In this document: positions 42,037 to 50,057 of the stretch, piece after piece | Position numbering within the stretch: the first letter of the stretch is position 1 | Layout of the letters: each line of letters opens with the position of its first letter | Assembly: GCF_042850985.1 (NCBI RefSeq) | Contig: NZ_AP031415.1 | Location: 744,001-808,000, forward strand | DNA: 64,000 bases | From: Allocoprobacillus sp002160865 | GTDB lineage: Bacteria; Bacillota_I; Bacilli_A; Erysipelotrichales; Coprobacillaceae | Reading direction: 5' to 3' | Translations under genes and position numbers: made by a program | Notes under the pieces: generated by a model | Database searches by the model: none | Seen by the model: the letters and a program-made list of their open reading frames with translations, nothing else | Told to the model about the DNA's origin: nothing

Positions 42037-42047
42037 TTGTTTTTTAA
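42007..42047. terminator. Bidirectional terminator inside two coding regions
   Basis: A perfect 19-bp inverted repeat, 42007-42025 with 42029-42047, with a 3-nt TTT loop, starting and ending in runs of six A/T. It lies within the last codons of two convergent genes (stops at 42034-42036 and 42018-42020). Confidence 0.9.
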
Positions 42048-42614
42048 AACTTCATCAATCAAACCGTATTCTAAAGCATCATAAGCATTCATGAAATAAT
42101 CACGATCAGTATCTTTTTTGATACGACGTAAGGATTGAGATGTCATTTGCGATAGCAGACGGTTTAATTTGTCTTTTTGTTTTAAGATATGACGTGTAGA
42201 AATTTCTATATCACTGGCTTGACCTTGTGCTCCACCTAGTGGTTGATGAATCATGATTTCACTATTTTCTAAAGCATAACGTTTTCCTTTTTTTCCAGCT
42301 GCTAATAAAAAAGCACCCATACTTGCTGCTAAACCAATACTAATTGTTGATACATCACATTTGATAAAGTTCATTGTATCAAAAATGGCTAATCCAGCTG
42401 ATACACTACCACCTGGTGAATGAATATACATATCAATATCAGCCTGTTGATCAAGGGATTCTAAATATAACAGCTGACTAACAATAGAACTGGCCATTTC
42501 ATCATTGATTTCACCGCAAAGCATAATAATACGATCTTCCAGCAATCTGGAAAAAATATCATAGGCATACTCCTTAGAATTCTTTTTTAATATCACTGTG
42601 GGTATAAAATGCAT
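42018..42614 (-). CDS. clpP: ATP-dependent Clp protease proteolytic subunit
   Basis: 198 residues from ATG 42614, with GGAGG 7 nt before; the longer frame from 42635 lacks an RBS. Serine peptidase S14: catalytic Ser98 in LAASMGAFLL, His123 in MIHQPLGG, matching the canonical numbering (S98, H123, D172). MYIHSPGGSV precedes. It works with ClpX or ClpC ATPases to degrade regulators and misfolded proteins. The last ten codons (VLKNNQSETL) come from the shared palindromic terminator. No CtsR box is evident upstream. A second ClpP could exist elsewhere. Confidence 0.95.
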   Translation of the reverse strand: MHFIPTVILKKNSKEYAYDIFSRLLEDRIIMLCGEINDEMASSIVSQLLYLESLDQQADIDMYIHSPGGSVSAGLAIFDTMNFIKCDVSTISIGLAASMGAFLLAAGKKGKRYALENSEIMIHQPLGGAQGQASDIEISTRHILKQKDKLNRLLSQMTSQSLRRIKKDTDRDYFMNAYDALEYGLIDEVLKNNQSETL

Positions 42615-42769
42615 AAAGTTACCTCCATAATTCATTATAGAGAAATTTGTGTTGGATTATTCATAGAAAATTGATTTTTTCTTGTGTTAATATTGAGTTA
42701 AGCAAAGTTAAAAAACAAGAAAAGATTTTCGCTCTTGTGAAAAAATTTATATAAAGCGTACAACTTTTA

Positions 42770-42798
42770 TTGATTTATTTGGGTTTGTGGACTATAAT
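42770..42798 (+). promoter_or_regulatory. Promoter of gap
   Basis: TTGATT (42770-42775), 17-nt spacer, perfect TATAAT (42793-42798). The RBS AAGGAGG stands at 42819-42826. Confidence 0.75.
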
Positions 42799-42835
42799 AT
42801 AGACATAAATTATTAGTAAGGAGGATGTCATAAAA

Positions 42836-43852
42836 ATGGCAGTAAAAGTAGCAATTAACGGTTTTGGACGTATTGGACGTCTAGCATTCAGACAAATGTT
42901 TGGAGCTGAAGGATATGAAGTAGTTGCAATCAACGACTTAACAGATCCTAAAATGTTAGCACATTTATTAAAATATGATTCAGCTCAAGGTAAATATGCT
43001 TTAGCTGATACAGTAGAAGCTAAAGAATCTTCAATCGTAGTAGATGGAAAAGAAATCGAAATCTACAAAGAAGCAGATGCTTCTAAATTACCTTGGGGAG
43101 AATTAGGAGTAGATGTAGTATTAGAATGTACAGGTTTCTATACTTCTAAAGCTAAATCTCAAGCTCATATTGATGCAGGAGCTAAAAAAGTTGTTATTTC
43201 TGCACCAGCTGGAAATGATTTACCAACTGTTGTATTTGGTGTAAACGAAGGAACATTAACTGCTGATGATACAATCATTTCAGCTGCATCTTGTACAACT
43301 AACTGTTTAGCACCTATGGCTAACGCATTAAACAAATTAGCACCAATCAAATCTGGTATCATGTTAACAGTACATGCTTATACTGGTGACCAAATGGTAT
43401 TAGATGGACCTCATAGAAAAGGTGACTTAAGAAGAGCACGTGCTGCTGCAGTCAATATCGTGCCTAACTCAACTGGAGCTGCTAAAGCTATCGGTTTAGT
43501 TATCCCTGAATTAAATGGAAAATTAATCGGTTCTGCTCAACGTGTACCTGTTCCTACAGGATCTACAACTATCTTAACTTCAGTTGTTGAAGGTGAAGTT
43601 ACTGTAGAACAAGTTAACGAAGCTATGAAAGCAGCTGTAACTCCATCATTTGGATACACTGAAGAACCATTAGTATCTTCAGATATTATTGGAATGACTT
43701 ATGGTTCATTATTTGATGCAACTCAAACTATGGTTAAAGCATTAGATAACGGAACTACTGAAGTTCAAACTGTTGCTTGGTATGACAACGAAAATTCTTA
43801 TACTTCTAACATGGTTAGAACTATTAAATATTTCGCTGAATTAACTAAATAA
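42836..43852 (+). CDS. gap: Glyceraldehyde-3-phosphate dehydrogenase
   Basis: 338 residues. Rossmann N-terminus VAINGFGRIGRLAFRQ, catalytic Cys in SAASCTTNCLAP (near residue 153), His in HAYTGDQMVLDGPHRKGDLRRARAAAVNIVP (near 180) and the C-terminal WYDNENSYTSNMVRTI. All are canonical for type I NAD-dependent GAPDH of glycolysis. The codons are strongly biased towards a few preferred triplets (TTA, GTA, GCT, GAA), a mark of high expression. It has its own strong promoter and terminator. Confidence 0.97.
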   Translation: MAVKVAINGFGRIGRLAFRQMFGAEGYEVVAINDLTDPKMLAHLLKYDSAQGKYALADTVEAKESSIVVDGKEIEIYKEADASKLPWGELGVDVVLECTGFYTSKAKSQAHIDAGAKKVVISAPAGNDLPTVVFGVNEGTLTADDTIISAASCTTNCLAPMANALNKLAPIKSGIMLTVHAYTGDQMVLDGPHRKGDLRRARAAAVNIVPNSTGAAKAIGLVIPELNGKLIGSAQRVPVPTGSTTILTSVVEGEVTVEQVNEAMKAAVTPSFGYTEEPLVSSDIIGMTYGSLFDATQTMVKALDNGTTEVQTVAWYDNENSYTSNMVRTIKYFAELTK

Positions 43853-43862
43853 TTTAGAAACT

Positions 43863-43897
43863 TCTTGGGAGTACATTGTATTCCCAAGATTTTTTTA
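43863..43897 (+). terminator. Terminator of gap
   Basis: TCTTGGGA pairs with TCCCAAGA (8 bp) followed by seven T. Confidence 0.85.
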
Positions 43898-44014
43898 TGT
43901 CAAAAGATGATTTGAGTCTTTTAACAAATGTATGTCAGATATTTTTTATCATATATTTTGAAAGATAAAATGATATATAGTAAGATAATGCCTAAAGAAA
44001 AGAGGTGTTAAAAC

Positions 44015-44794
44015 ATGAATACATCTGTTTTGATTGGTATTATGATCCCATTTATTGGGACAACATTAGGTGCGGCCTGTGTTTTCTTTATGAAACAAAA
44101 AATGGATAATCGTGTTCAAAAAGTTCTGCTGGGATTTGCTTCTGGAGTGATGATTGCTGCTTCAGTCTGGTCACTTTTGATTCCAGCTTTAGATATGTCA
44201 GCAAGTTTAGGAAAATTATCTTTTATACCTGCGGCAGTTGGTTTTTTATTGGGAATTTTCTTTCTATTATTTTTAGATCGTACTATTCCACATATGCATT
44301 TGGATCATCAGGTAGAAGGAAAGAAATCTCACTTGCAACGTACAACAATGTTAATTTTAGCAGTCACAATGCATAATTTTCCTGAAGGGATGGCAGTTGG
44401 AGTTGTTTTTGCAGGAGCCTTGATGGGAAATAGTGATGTTTCTATTGCTGGAGCAATTGCCTTATCATTGGGTATTGCGATACAGAATTTTCCAGAAGGG
44501 GCTATTATTTCTATGCCGTTAAAAAGTGAAGGAGTGTCTAAAGGAAAAGCCTTTATGTATGGTACTTTATCAGGTATTGTTGAACCTATGGGCGCTATAT
44601 TAACGATTGTCCTGTCACAGTTTTTTGTGCCGATCTTGCCTTATCTGTTATCTTTTTCCGCTGGCGCAATGGCATATGTCGTTGTAGAAGAGCTGATTCC
44701 TGAAGGTTCACAAGGTACACATTCAAATATTGCGACAATTGGCTTTGCGATTGGTTTTGTTATCATGATGATATTAGATGTAGCATTAGGCTGA
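44015..44794 (+). CDS. ZIP family metal transporter
   Basis: 259 residues with eight membrane segments. Metal-binding helices carry HNFPEGMAVGV (near residue 120) and QNFPEGAIISMP (near 155), the ZIP/GufA signature, and VEELIPEG near 230. It is a broad divalent metal importer (Zn2+, Fe2+ or Mn2+). It is followed 43 nt later by a DtxR/MntR-family regulator gene, which likely controls it. An RBS AAAGAGGTG lies 7-8 nt before the start. Confidence 0.9.
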   Translation: MNTSVLIGIMIPFIGTTLGAACVFFMKQKMDNRVQKVLLGFASGVMIAASVWSLLIPALDMSASLGKLSFIPAAVGFLLGIFFLLFLDRTIPHMHLDHQVEGKKSHLQRTTMLILAVTMHNFPEGMAVGVVFAGALMGNSDVSIAGAIALSLGIAIQNFPEGAIISMPLKSEGVSKGKAFMYGTLSGIVEPMGAILTIVLSQFFVPILPYLLSFSAGAMAYVVVEELIPEGSQGTHSNIATIGFAIGFVIMMILDVALG

Positions 44795-44837
44795 TGAGTT
44801 GTGCTATAATGATATAAATTGATATGAGGTGACAAAA

Positions 44838-45206
44838 ATGGACTTGCATGAATCAGGTGAAATGTATTTAGAAACGATTTTAATTTTAAAGAAACAAAAT
44901 GAATATGTCCGTTCTATTGATATTGCACATACCATGGATTTTTCTAAACCAAGCGTATCACGTGCAATCAAACTTTTAAAAGAATCTCAATTGATTGTTG
45001 TAGATGATAAGGGATATATTGATTTTACTGATGAAGGACGTCGTATTGCAGAAAAAGTATATAATCGTCATCAGATTTTAACGGCTTTTTTGATTTCTAT
45101 TGGTGTAAGCGATAAACAAGCTGAAGATGATGCTTGTCGTATTGAACATATTATTAGTGATGAAACACAACAATGTATTCAAAATTTTTTAAAGAAGCAG
45201 TCTTAG
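44838..45206 (+). CDS. DtxR/MntR family metal-dependent regulator
   Basis: 122 residues from ATG 44838 (GAGGTGA before it). The N-terminal winged helix (LHESGEMYLETILILKKQNEYVRSIDIAHTMDFSKPSVSRAIKLLKES) and dimerisation part with RRIAEKVYNRHQILTAFL and DDACRIEHIISDET place it in the MntR/DtxR group without the SH3-like domain. Candidate ligands near the metal site include the His in NRHQ and the Glu/His pair in RIEHI. It likely senses Mn2+ or Fe2+ and represses uptake; the ZIP gene just upstream is the natural target. Confidence 0.9.
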   Translation: MDLHESGEMYLETILILKKQNEYVRSIDIAHTMDFSKPSVSRAIKLLKESQLIVVDDKGYIDFTDEGRRIAEKVYNRHQILTAFLISIGVSDKQAEDDACRIEHIISDETQQCIQNFLKKQS

Positions 45207-45294
45207 GATTGCTTTTCTTTGTTTCAAGAAAATAGTGGCTTGTGAGTTAAAAAAATGATGAATCTATGGTAGAATAAGAAAATGAGGTGGAAAT

Positions 45295-46728
45295 ATGGAT
45301 GATTTTCAGTTTGAGTATGATCAAAAAAAGAAAACAAGATTAAAAAAAGGACCTATATGTGTTCTTATGTGTATCATATGTTTAATGATAGGTGGAGTTG
45401 CTGGCTATTTTATACATGGCTTTCAAATGAGTTATCATCACGATGAGAGTGATATTTATAATGAAATTGCTCAAATTATTGAAAGTGATTTTTTGGATAC
45501 CAGTGATTCCAAAATGAGTTTGCAGGAACGTATGCTAAGTGGTATGGTTTTAGCTTTAGGAGATCCTTATTCTTCTTATTTATCATTAGAACAATCACAA
45601 TCTTTAAATGCATCTATTAATGGGACATTTGAAGGTATTGGTATTACTTTTACAATGGTTGATGATGGGGCTATTGTTTTAGATGTTTATCAAGATACAC
45701 CTGCTAAAAAAGCAGGAATTTTAAGTGGTGATATCATCACTCATATTGAAGGAACATCTATTGCAGGATATAGTTCTGATAAAGTCAAAGAAATGATTCA
45801 AGGGGAAAAGCAGAGTCAAGTCAAGTTACGTTTGTTGAGAAATGGAAAAATTCATGAAGTGACAGCAGTTCGCCAAAATGTGGATACTTCTGTTGCTTCT
45901 TCCATTATGACAATCAATCATCAATCAGTTGGTTATTTGCGTATTGTGACTTTTGGTGAGAATATAAGTGAAAATATAGAAAAGATTTTGCAGGAGATGA
46001 AGGCACAGAATGTTGAAAAAATCATTATTGATTTAAGAGATAATAGTGGTGGTTATTTAAATGCGGCACAAGAAATTTTAGACTTGTTTATACCTAAAGG
46101 GCAGATTCTTTTCTCTTTGGAAGATAAGGATGGAGAGAGTAAAGAATATAAAGCGACAAGTCGGGAAAAATATGTTTTTGAACAGGGTTATATATTTGTC
46201 AATGATCAAACAGCAAGTGCTTCAGAAGTATTGAGTGCTGGATTAAAGGAAAACTTGGGTTATCTTCTGGTTGGGGAAACAACTTATGGAAAAGGGGTTG
46301 CGCAAACACAGGTGACTCTCTCTCAATCAGCAGTTTTAAAATATACTCATGAAAAATGGTTGACACCACATGGGACATGGATTAATGGAACAGGGTTAAA
46401 ACCGGATTATGAGGTTAGTACAACAAGTATTCAAGATTTTCATTTTGGTGAAATGACAACATCTTATCAATATGATGATGTTGATGATAATATTCAATAT
46501 ATGCAAGAAATGTTGAAAGCATTAGGGTATCCTGTAGAACGGCAGGATGGATATTTTTCAAAACAAACAACAAAAGCCTTACAGGCATTTGAAAAAGATT
46601 ATCATTTAACACAGGATGGTGTGTATTCTACCAATGACCGATTTATTTTATTGAGTGCTTTAACTTATCATTTATATCAAGAAAAAGAGGATGCTTATTT
46701 ACAAAAAATGAATCAATTGATTCAATAG
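45295..46728 (+). CDS. S41 family carboxyl-terminal processing protease
   Basis: 477 residues. An N-terminal membrane helix (about 20-42), then a PDZ domain (near 105-185, GIGITFTMVDDGAIVLDV..AKKAGILSGDIITHIEG), and the S41 catalytic core with IDLRDNSGGYLNAAQEI, the nucleophile Ser in NDQTASASEVLS (near 307) and Lys in GETTYGKGVAQT (near 330). A C-terminal peptidoglycan-binding-like domain (IQYMQEMLKALGY...YHLTQDGVYS) follows. It acts outside the membrane on secreted or sporulation-type targets. RBS GAGGTGG. Confidence 0.93.
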   Translation: MDDFQFEYDQKKKTRLKKGPICVLMCIICLMIGGVAGYFIHGFQMSYHHDESDIYNEIAQIIESDFLDTSDSKMSLQERMLSGMVLALGDPYSSYLSLEQSQSLNASINGTFEGIGITFTMVDDGAIVLDVYQDTPAKKAGILSGDIITHIEGTSIAGYSSDKVKEMIQGEKQSQVKLRLLRNGKIHEVTAVRQNVDTSVASSIMTINHQSVGYLRIVTFGENISENIEKILQEMKAQNVEKIIIDLRDNSGGYLNAAQEILDLFIPKGQILFSLEDKDGESKEYKATSREKYVFEQGYIFVNDQTASASEVLSAGLKENLGYLLVGETTYGKGVAQTQVTLSQSAVLKYTHEKWLTPHGTWINGTGLKPDYEVSTTSIQDFHFGEMTTSYQYDDVDDNIQYMQEMLKALGYPVERQDGYFSKQTTKALQAFEKDYHLTQDGVYSTNDRFILLSALTYHLYQEKEDAYLQKMNQLIQ

Positions 46729-46740
46729 GAGGTGATAAGA

Positions 46741-48717
46741 ATGGAAAAATTTAAATTGGTTTCGCAGTACTCTCCAATGGGAGATCAGCCTACAGCTATT
46801 AAGCAACTTGTCGAAGGTATACGAGCTGGTAAAAAAGAACAGGTTTTATTAGGGGGAACAGGAACGGGAAAAACTTTTACCGTTTCTAATGTGATTGCAC
46901 AGGTGAATAAACCGACACTGGTTCTGGCTCATAATAAAACTTTGGCAGGGCAGCTGTATTCGGAATTGAAAGAGTTTTTTCCGGAAAATCGTGTAGAGTA
47001 TTTTGTTTCTAATTTCGATTTTTATCAGCCAGAGGCTTATATTCCTAAAAGTGATACTTATATTGATAAAAATGCAAAGACAAATTATGAAATTGAAATG
47101 TTACGTTCCGCAGCAATGAATTCTTTGTTAGAAAGAAGGGATACCATTGTTGTGGCTTCAGTGGCTTCAATTTATGGATTGGGAAATCCAGAACAATATC
47201 GTGAAATGATTTTTTCTTTACGTGTAGGACAAGAGATTGATCGTCGTGAACTGTTGACTTATCTTGTTGATCGTCAATATCAAAGAAATGATATTGAACA
47301 GTCTAAAGGAACTTTCAGAGTACGTGGAGATGTTATTGAAATTGTACCCGGACATACAGAAAGCTGGTTGATTCGTATTGAACTGTTTGGGGATGAAGTA
47401 GAAGGAATCAGTGAGGTTGATCCTTTAACAGGAAAGGTTTTAGGACGTTATAAAACATATACGATTTATCCAGCATATGGTTATGTGACGAAAAAAGAAC
47501 AGATGTTACGCGCCTGTGACACGATTTCAGAGGAATTAAAGGAGCGTCTACAATATTTTAAAGATGCGATGAAACCTTTGGAATATGAACGTCTTGATCA
47601 ACGTACCAGACATGATATTGAGATGTTAAGAGAAGTAGGAATGTGTCCCGGTATTGAAAACTATTCTCGTCATATTGATGGACGTCTGGCAGGACAGCGA
47701 CCTTATACACTGATTGATTATTTTCCAGATGATTTCTTGATGATTATTGATGAGAGTCATGTGATGTTACCACAGGTGAGAGGGATGTTTAATGGGGATC
47801 GCAGTCGAAAAGAAACGTTGGTTGAATATGGTTTTCGTTTACCAAGTGCTTTGGATAATCGACCATTGCGCTTTGAAGAATTTGAAGATATTATTCATCA
47901 AGTCATCTATGTTTCAGCAACACCGGGTGATTATGAATTAGAAAAAACTCATGGAGAATATGCTGAACAGATTATTCGACCAACAGGATTATTAGATCCA
48001 ATTATTGATGTTCGTCCAACAAAAAATCAGATTGATGATTTGATTGATGAAATTCATGAACGTATTGAAAAAAATGAACGTGTGCTTATTACAACACTGA
48101 CAAAACGTATGGCTGAGGATTTAAGTGCCTATTTAAAAGAAGTAGGGTTAAAGGTGGCTTATTTACATTCAGATACGAAGACTTTAGAAAGAACGGAAAT
48201 TCTAAGAGATTTAAGACTTGGTAAATATGATGTTTTAGTAGGTATCAACTTATTAAGAGAAGGTTTAGATTTGCCAGAAGTTTCACTTGTCTGTATTTTG
48301 GATGCTGATAAAGAAGGTTTTTTAAGAAGTGAACGTTCTTTGATTCAGACGATTGGTCGTGCGGCTAGAAATGCGAATGGAAAGGTTATTATGTATGGAG
48401 ATCATATAACAGAATCTATGCAAAAAGCAATTGATGAAACCAATCGTCGTCGTCAGATTCAAGAAGCTTATAATAAGGAACATCATATTATTCCACAAAC
48501 AATTCATAAGGAAATTCATGATTTGATTCAAGGAAAGGAAACAATGGAGGAAGCTTCATCGTTGCTTCAAAAAGGTAAGAAAGCGACAAAACAGGCGAAA
48601 AAGAAATTGATTGATGATTTAGAAAAAGAAATGAAAGAAGCGGCGAAAGTTCTTGACTTTGAACGTGCAATGGAATTAAGAGATATTATTTTAGAACTTA
48701 AAGGTGAAAAATCATGA
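46741..48717 (+). CDS. uvrB: UvrABC excinuclease subunit B
   Basis: 658 residues from ATG 46741 (AGGAGGTGAT before it). Walker A LLGGTGTGKTFT near residue 40, beta-hairpin YYQPEAYIP-type motif (FDFYQPEAYIPKSDTYIDK), Walker B DESHV near 337, helicase motif VI QTIGRAARN near 540, and a C-terminal UvrB/UvrC domain (AAKVLDFERAMELRDIILEL). It verifies DNA lesions delivered by UvrA. It overlaps cca by 4 nt. uvrA follows cca, so the three are one operon. Confidence 0.96.
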   Translation: MEKFKLVSQYSPMGDQPTAIKQLVEGIRAGKKEQVLLGGTGTGKTFTVSNVIAQVNKPTLVLAHNKTLAGQLYSELKEFFPENRVEYFVSNFDFYQPEAYIPKSDTYIDKNAKTNYEIEMLRSAAMNSLLERRDTIVVASVASIYGLGNPEQYREMIFSLRVGQEIDRRELLTYLVDRQYQRNDIEQSKGTFRVRGDVIEIVPGHTESWLIRIELFGDEVEGISEVDPLTGKVLGRYKTYTIYPAYGYVTKKEQMLRACDTISEELKERLQYFKDAMKPLEYERLDQRTRHDIEMLREVGMCPGIENYSRHIDGRLAGQRPYTLIDYFPDDFLMIIDESHVMLPQVRGMFNGDRSRKETLVEYGFRLPSALDNRPLRFEEFEDIIHQVIYVSATPGDYELEKTHGEYAEQIIRPTGLLDPIIDVRPTKNQIDDLIDEIHERIEKNERVLITTLTKRMAEDLSAYLKEVGLKVAYLHSDTKTLERTEILRDLRLGKYDVLVGINLLREGLDLPEVSLVCILDADKEGFLRSERSLIQTIGRAARNANGKVIMYGDHITESMQKAIDETNRRRQIQEAYNKEHHIIPQTIHKEIHDLIQGKETMEEASSLLQKGKKATKQAKKKLIDDLEKEMKEAAKVLDFERAMELRDIILELKGEKS

Positions 48718-50057
48718 AAATAGATGTTCTCGCAAAAACTGTTTTTGATGATATTATAAGTCATGGTGGTCAAGTTTATATTGTAGGCGGATCAGTGCGT
48801 GATGATGTCCTGGGATGTCAGGATCTTCATGATATAGATGTAGAAGTTTATCATATTTCATATCAACAACTTTGTGATATTTTACAAAAATATGGGCAAG
48901 TCAATACTTTTGGTCAGTCTTTTGCGATTGTTCAATTGGATACTTTACCTCATTATGATTTTGCTTTACCACGTCAAGAAAAGAAAACAGGTGTCAAACA
49001 TCAAGATTTTGAAACAATGATTGATCAAAATTTACCAATAGAAAAAGCCATTTTAAGACGTGATTTAACGATTAATGCTTTAATGTATGATTATCAACAA
49101 AAAAAGATTATTGATTTATGTCATGGTTTAGATGATATCAAACATCATATCATCCGTTGTGTTGATGCTTCACGTTTTATTGAAGATCCATTACGTGTTT
49201 TAAGAGTGGCTCGTTTTGTCGCAAAGCTACAATTTCAAGTCGATAGCCAAACTAAAGAGCTTTGTCGACAAATGGTTTCTCAACATATGTTAGATCATTT
49301 GTCTGTTGAAAGAATTTATCAAGAATATTGTCAAATCCTTATGACAGACATGCCTTCACTTGGATTTCAGTTTTTAAAAGAAATCGGGGCCTTACCACCT
49401 TATTTACAAGCCCTCACAACAACGCATCAACGCTTAGATTATCATCCTGAAGGTGATGTCTTTACGCATACCATGCTAGTCATTGATGTAGCTAGTCATG
49501 TCAAGCAAAAAACTGATCATCCTTTATGGTTTATGTGGGCATGTTTATTACATGATATTGGTAAGCCACTTGTCACAACAAGTGATGGTCATGCGCCATT
49601 ACATAATGAAGCAGGTGTTCAAGTTTTTCATGGTGTGCCTTTGATTACTTCTAAAAAAGAAAGACAATATATTTCAACAATGATTATGTATCATATGCAT
49701 TTAATGAATATGTCACGTCATCAAGCCAGAGATATATCTTATTTAAGGTTATTAAAGAAAATTGATGGGAAAGTTTCAATGAATGATTTGATTTATATCA
49801 GCTGTTGTGATAAGTTAGGTAGAGGAAAAGTTGCCCAAGAACAATATGATGCTTTTTGGACTTTTATTCAGGATAAACAACAGCGCTTAGGGTGCCAGGC
49901 GATACCTGCTTTGATAGATGGTCATGATTTGATTGAATATGGTTTCCATAATCATCAATGTTTTAAAGATATGCTGGAAGAAGCTTATGATTTACAGTTA
50001 CAGGGTTATAGTAAGGAAAAGATATTAAGGAGTTTGAAAAAGTATGAACAAAGATAA
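48714..50057 (+). CDS. cca: CCA tRNA nucleotidyltransferase
   Basis: 447 residues. Class II nucleotidyltransferase: GGSVRDDVLGCQDLHDIDVEV (near 22-42, catalytic Asp pair), RRDLTINALMYD, and the RFIEDPLRVLRVARFVAKL neck. A C-terminal HD domain follows (LLHDIGKP near 280; VFTHTMLVIDVASHV). This domain order is found in CCA-adding enzymes with phosphohydrolase activity. It adds or repairs CCA at tRNA ends. It sits between uvrB and uvrA with overlaps on both sides; its function is unrelated to excision repair. Confidence 0.93.
   Translation: MKIDVLAKTVFDDIISHGGQVYIVGGSVRDDVLGCQDLHDIDVEVYHISYQQLCDILQKYGQVNTFGQSFAIVQLDTLPHYDFALPRQEKKTGVKHQDFETMIDQNLPIEKAILRRDLTINALMYDYQQKKIIDLCHGLDDIKHHIIRCVDASRFIEDPLRVLRVARFVAKLQFQVDSQTKELCRQMVSQHMLDHLSVERIYQEYCQILMTDMPSLGFQFLKEIGALPPYLQALTTTHQRLDYHPEGDVFTHTMLVIDVASHVKQKTDHPLWFMWACLLHDIGKPLVTTSDGHAPLHNEAGVQVFHGVPLITSKKERQYISTMIMYHMHLMNMSRHQARDISYLRLLKKIDGKVSMNDLIYISCCDKLGRGKVAQEQYDAFWTFIQDKQQRLGCQAIPALIDGHDLIEYGFHNHQCFKDMLEEAYDLQLQGYSKEKILRSLKKYEQR

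Noticed and set aside
42830..43860. Different codon use of gap as a sign of transfer
   Set aside because: The bias is that of a highly expressed glycolytic gene with a strong promoter.
43940..43980. Possible MntR operator before the ZIP gene
   Set aside because: The TATCAT/ATGATA symmetry is weak and unevenly spaced in very AT-rich DNA, so it is not supportable.
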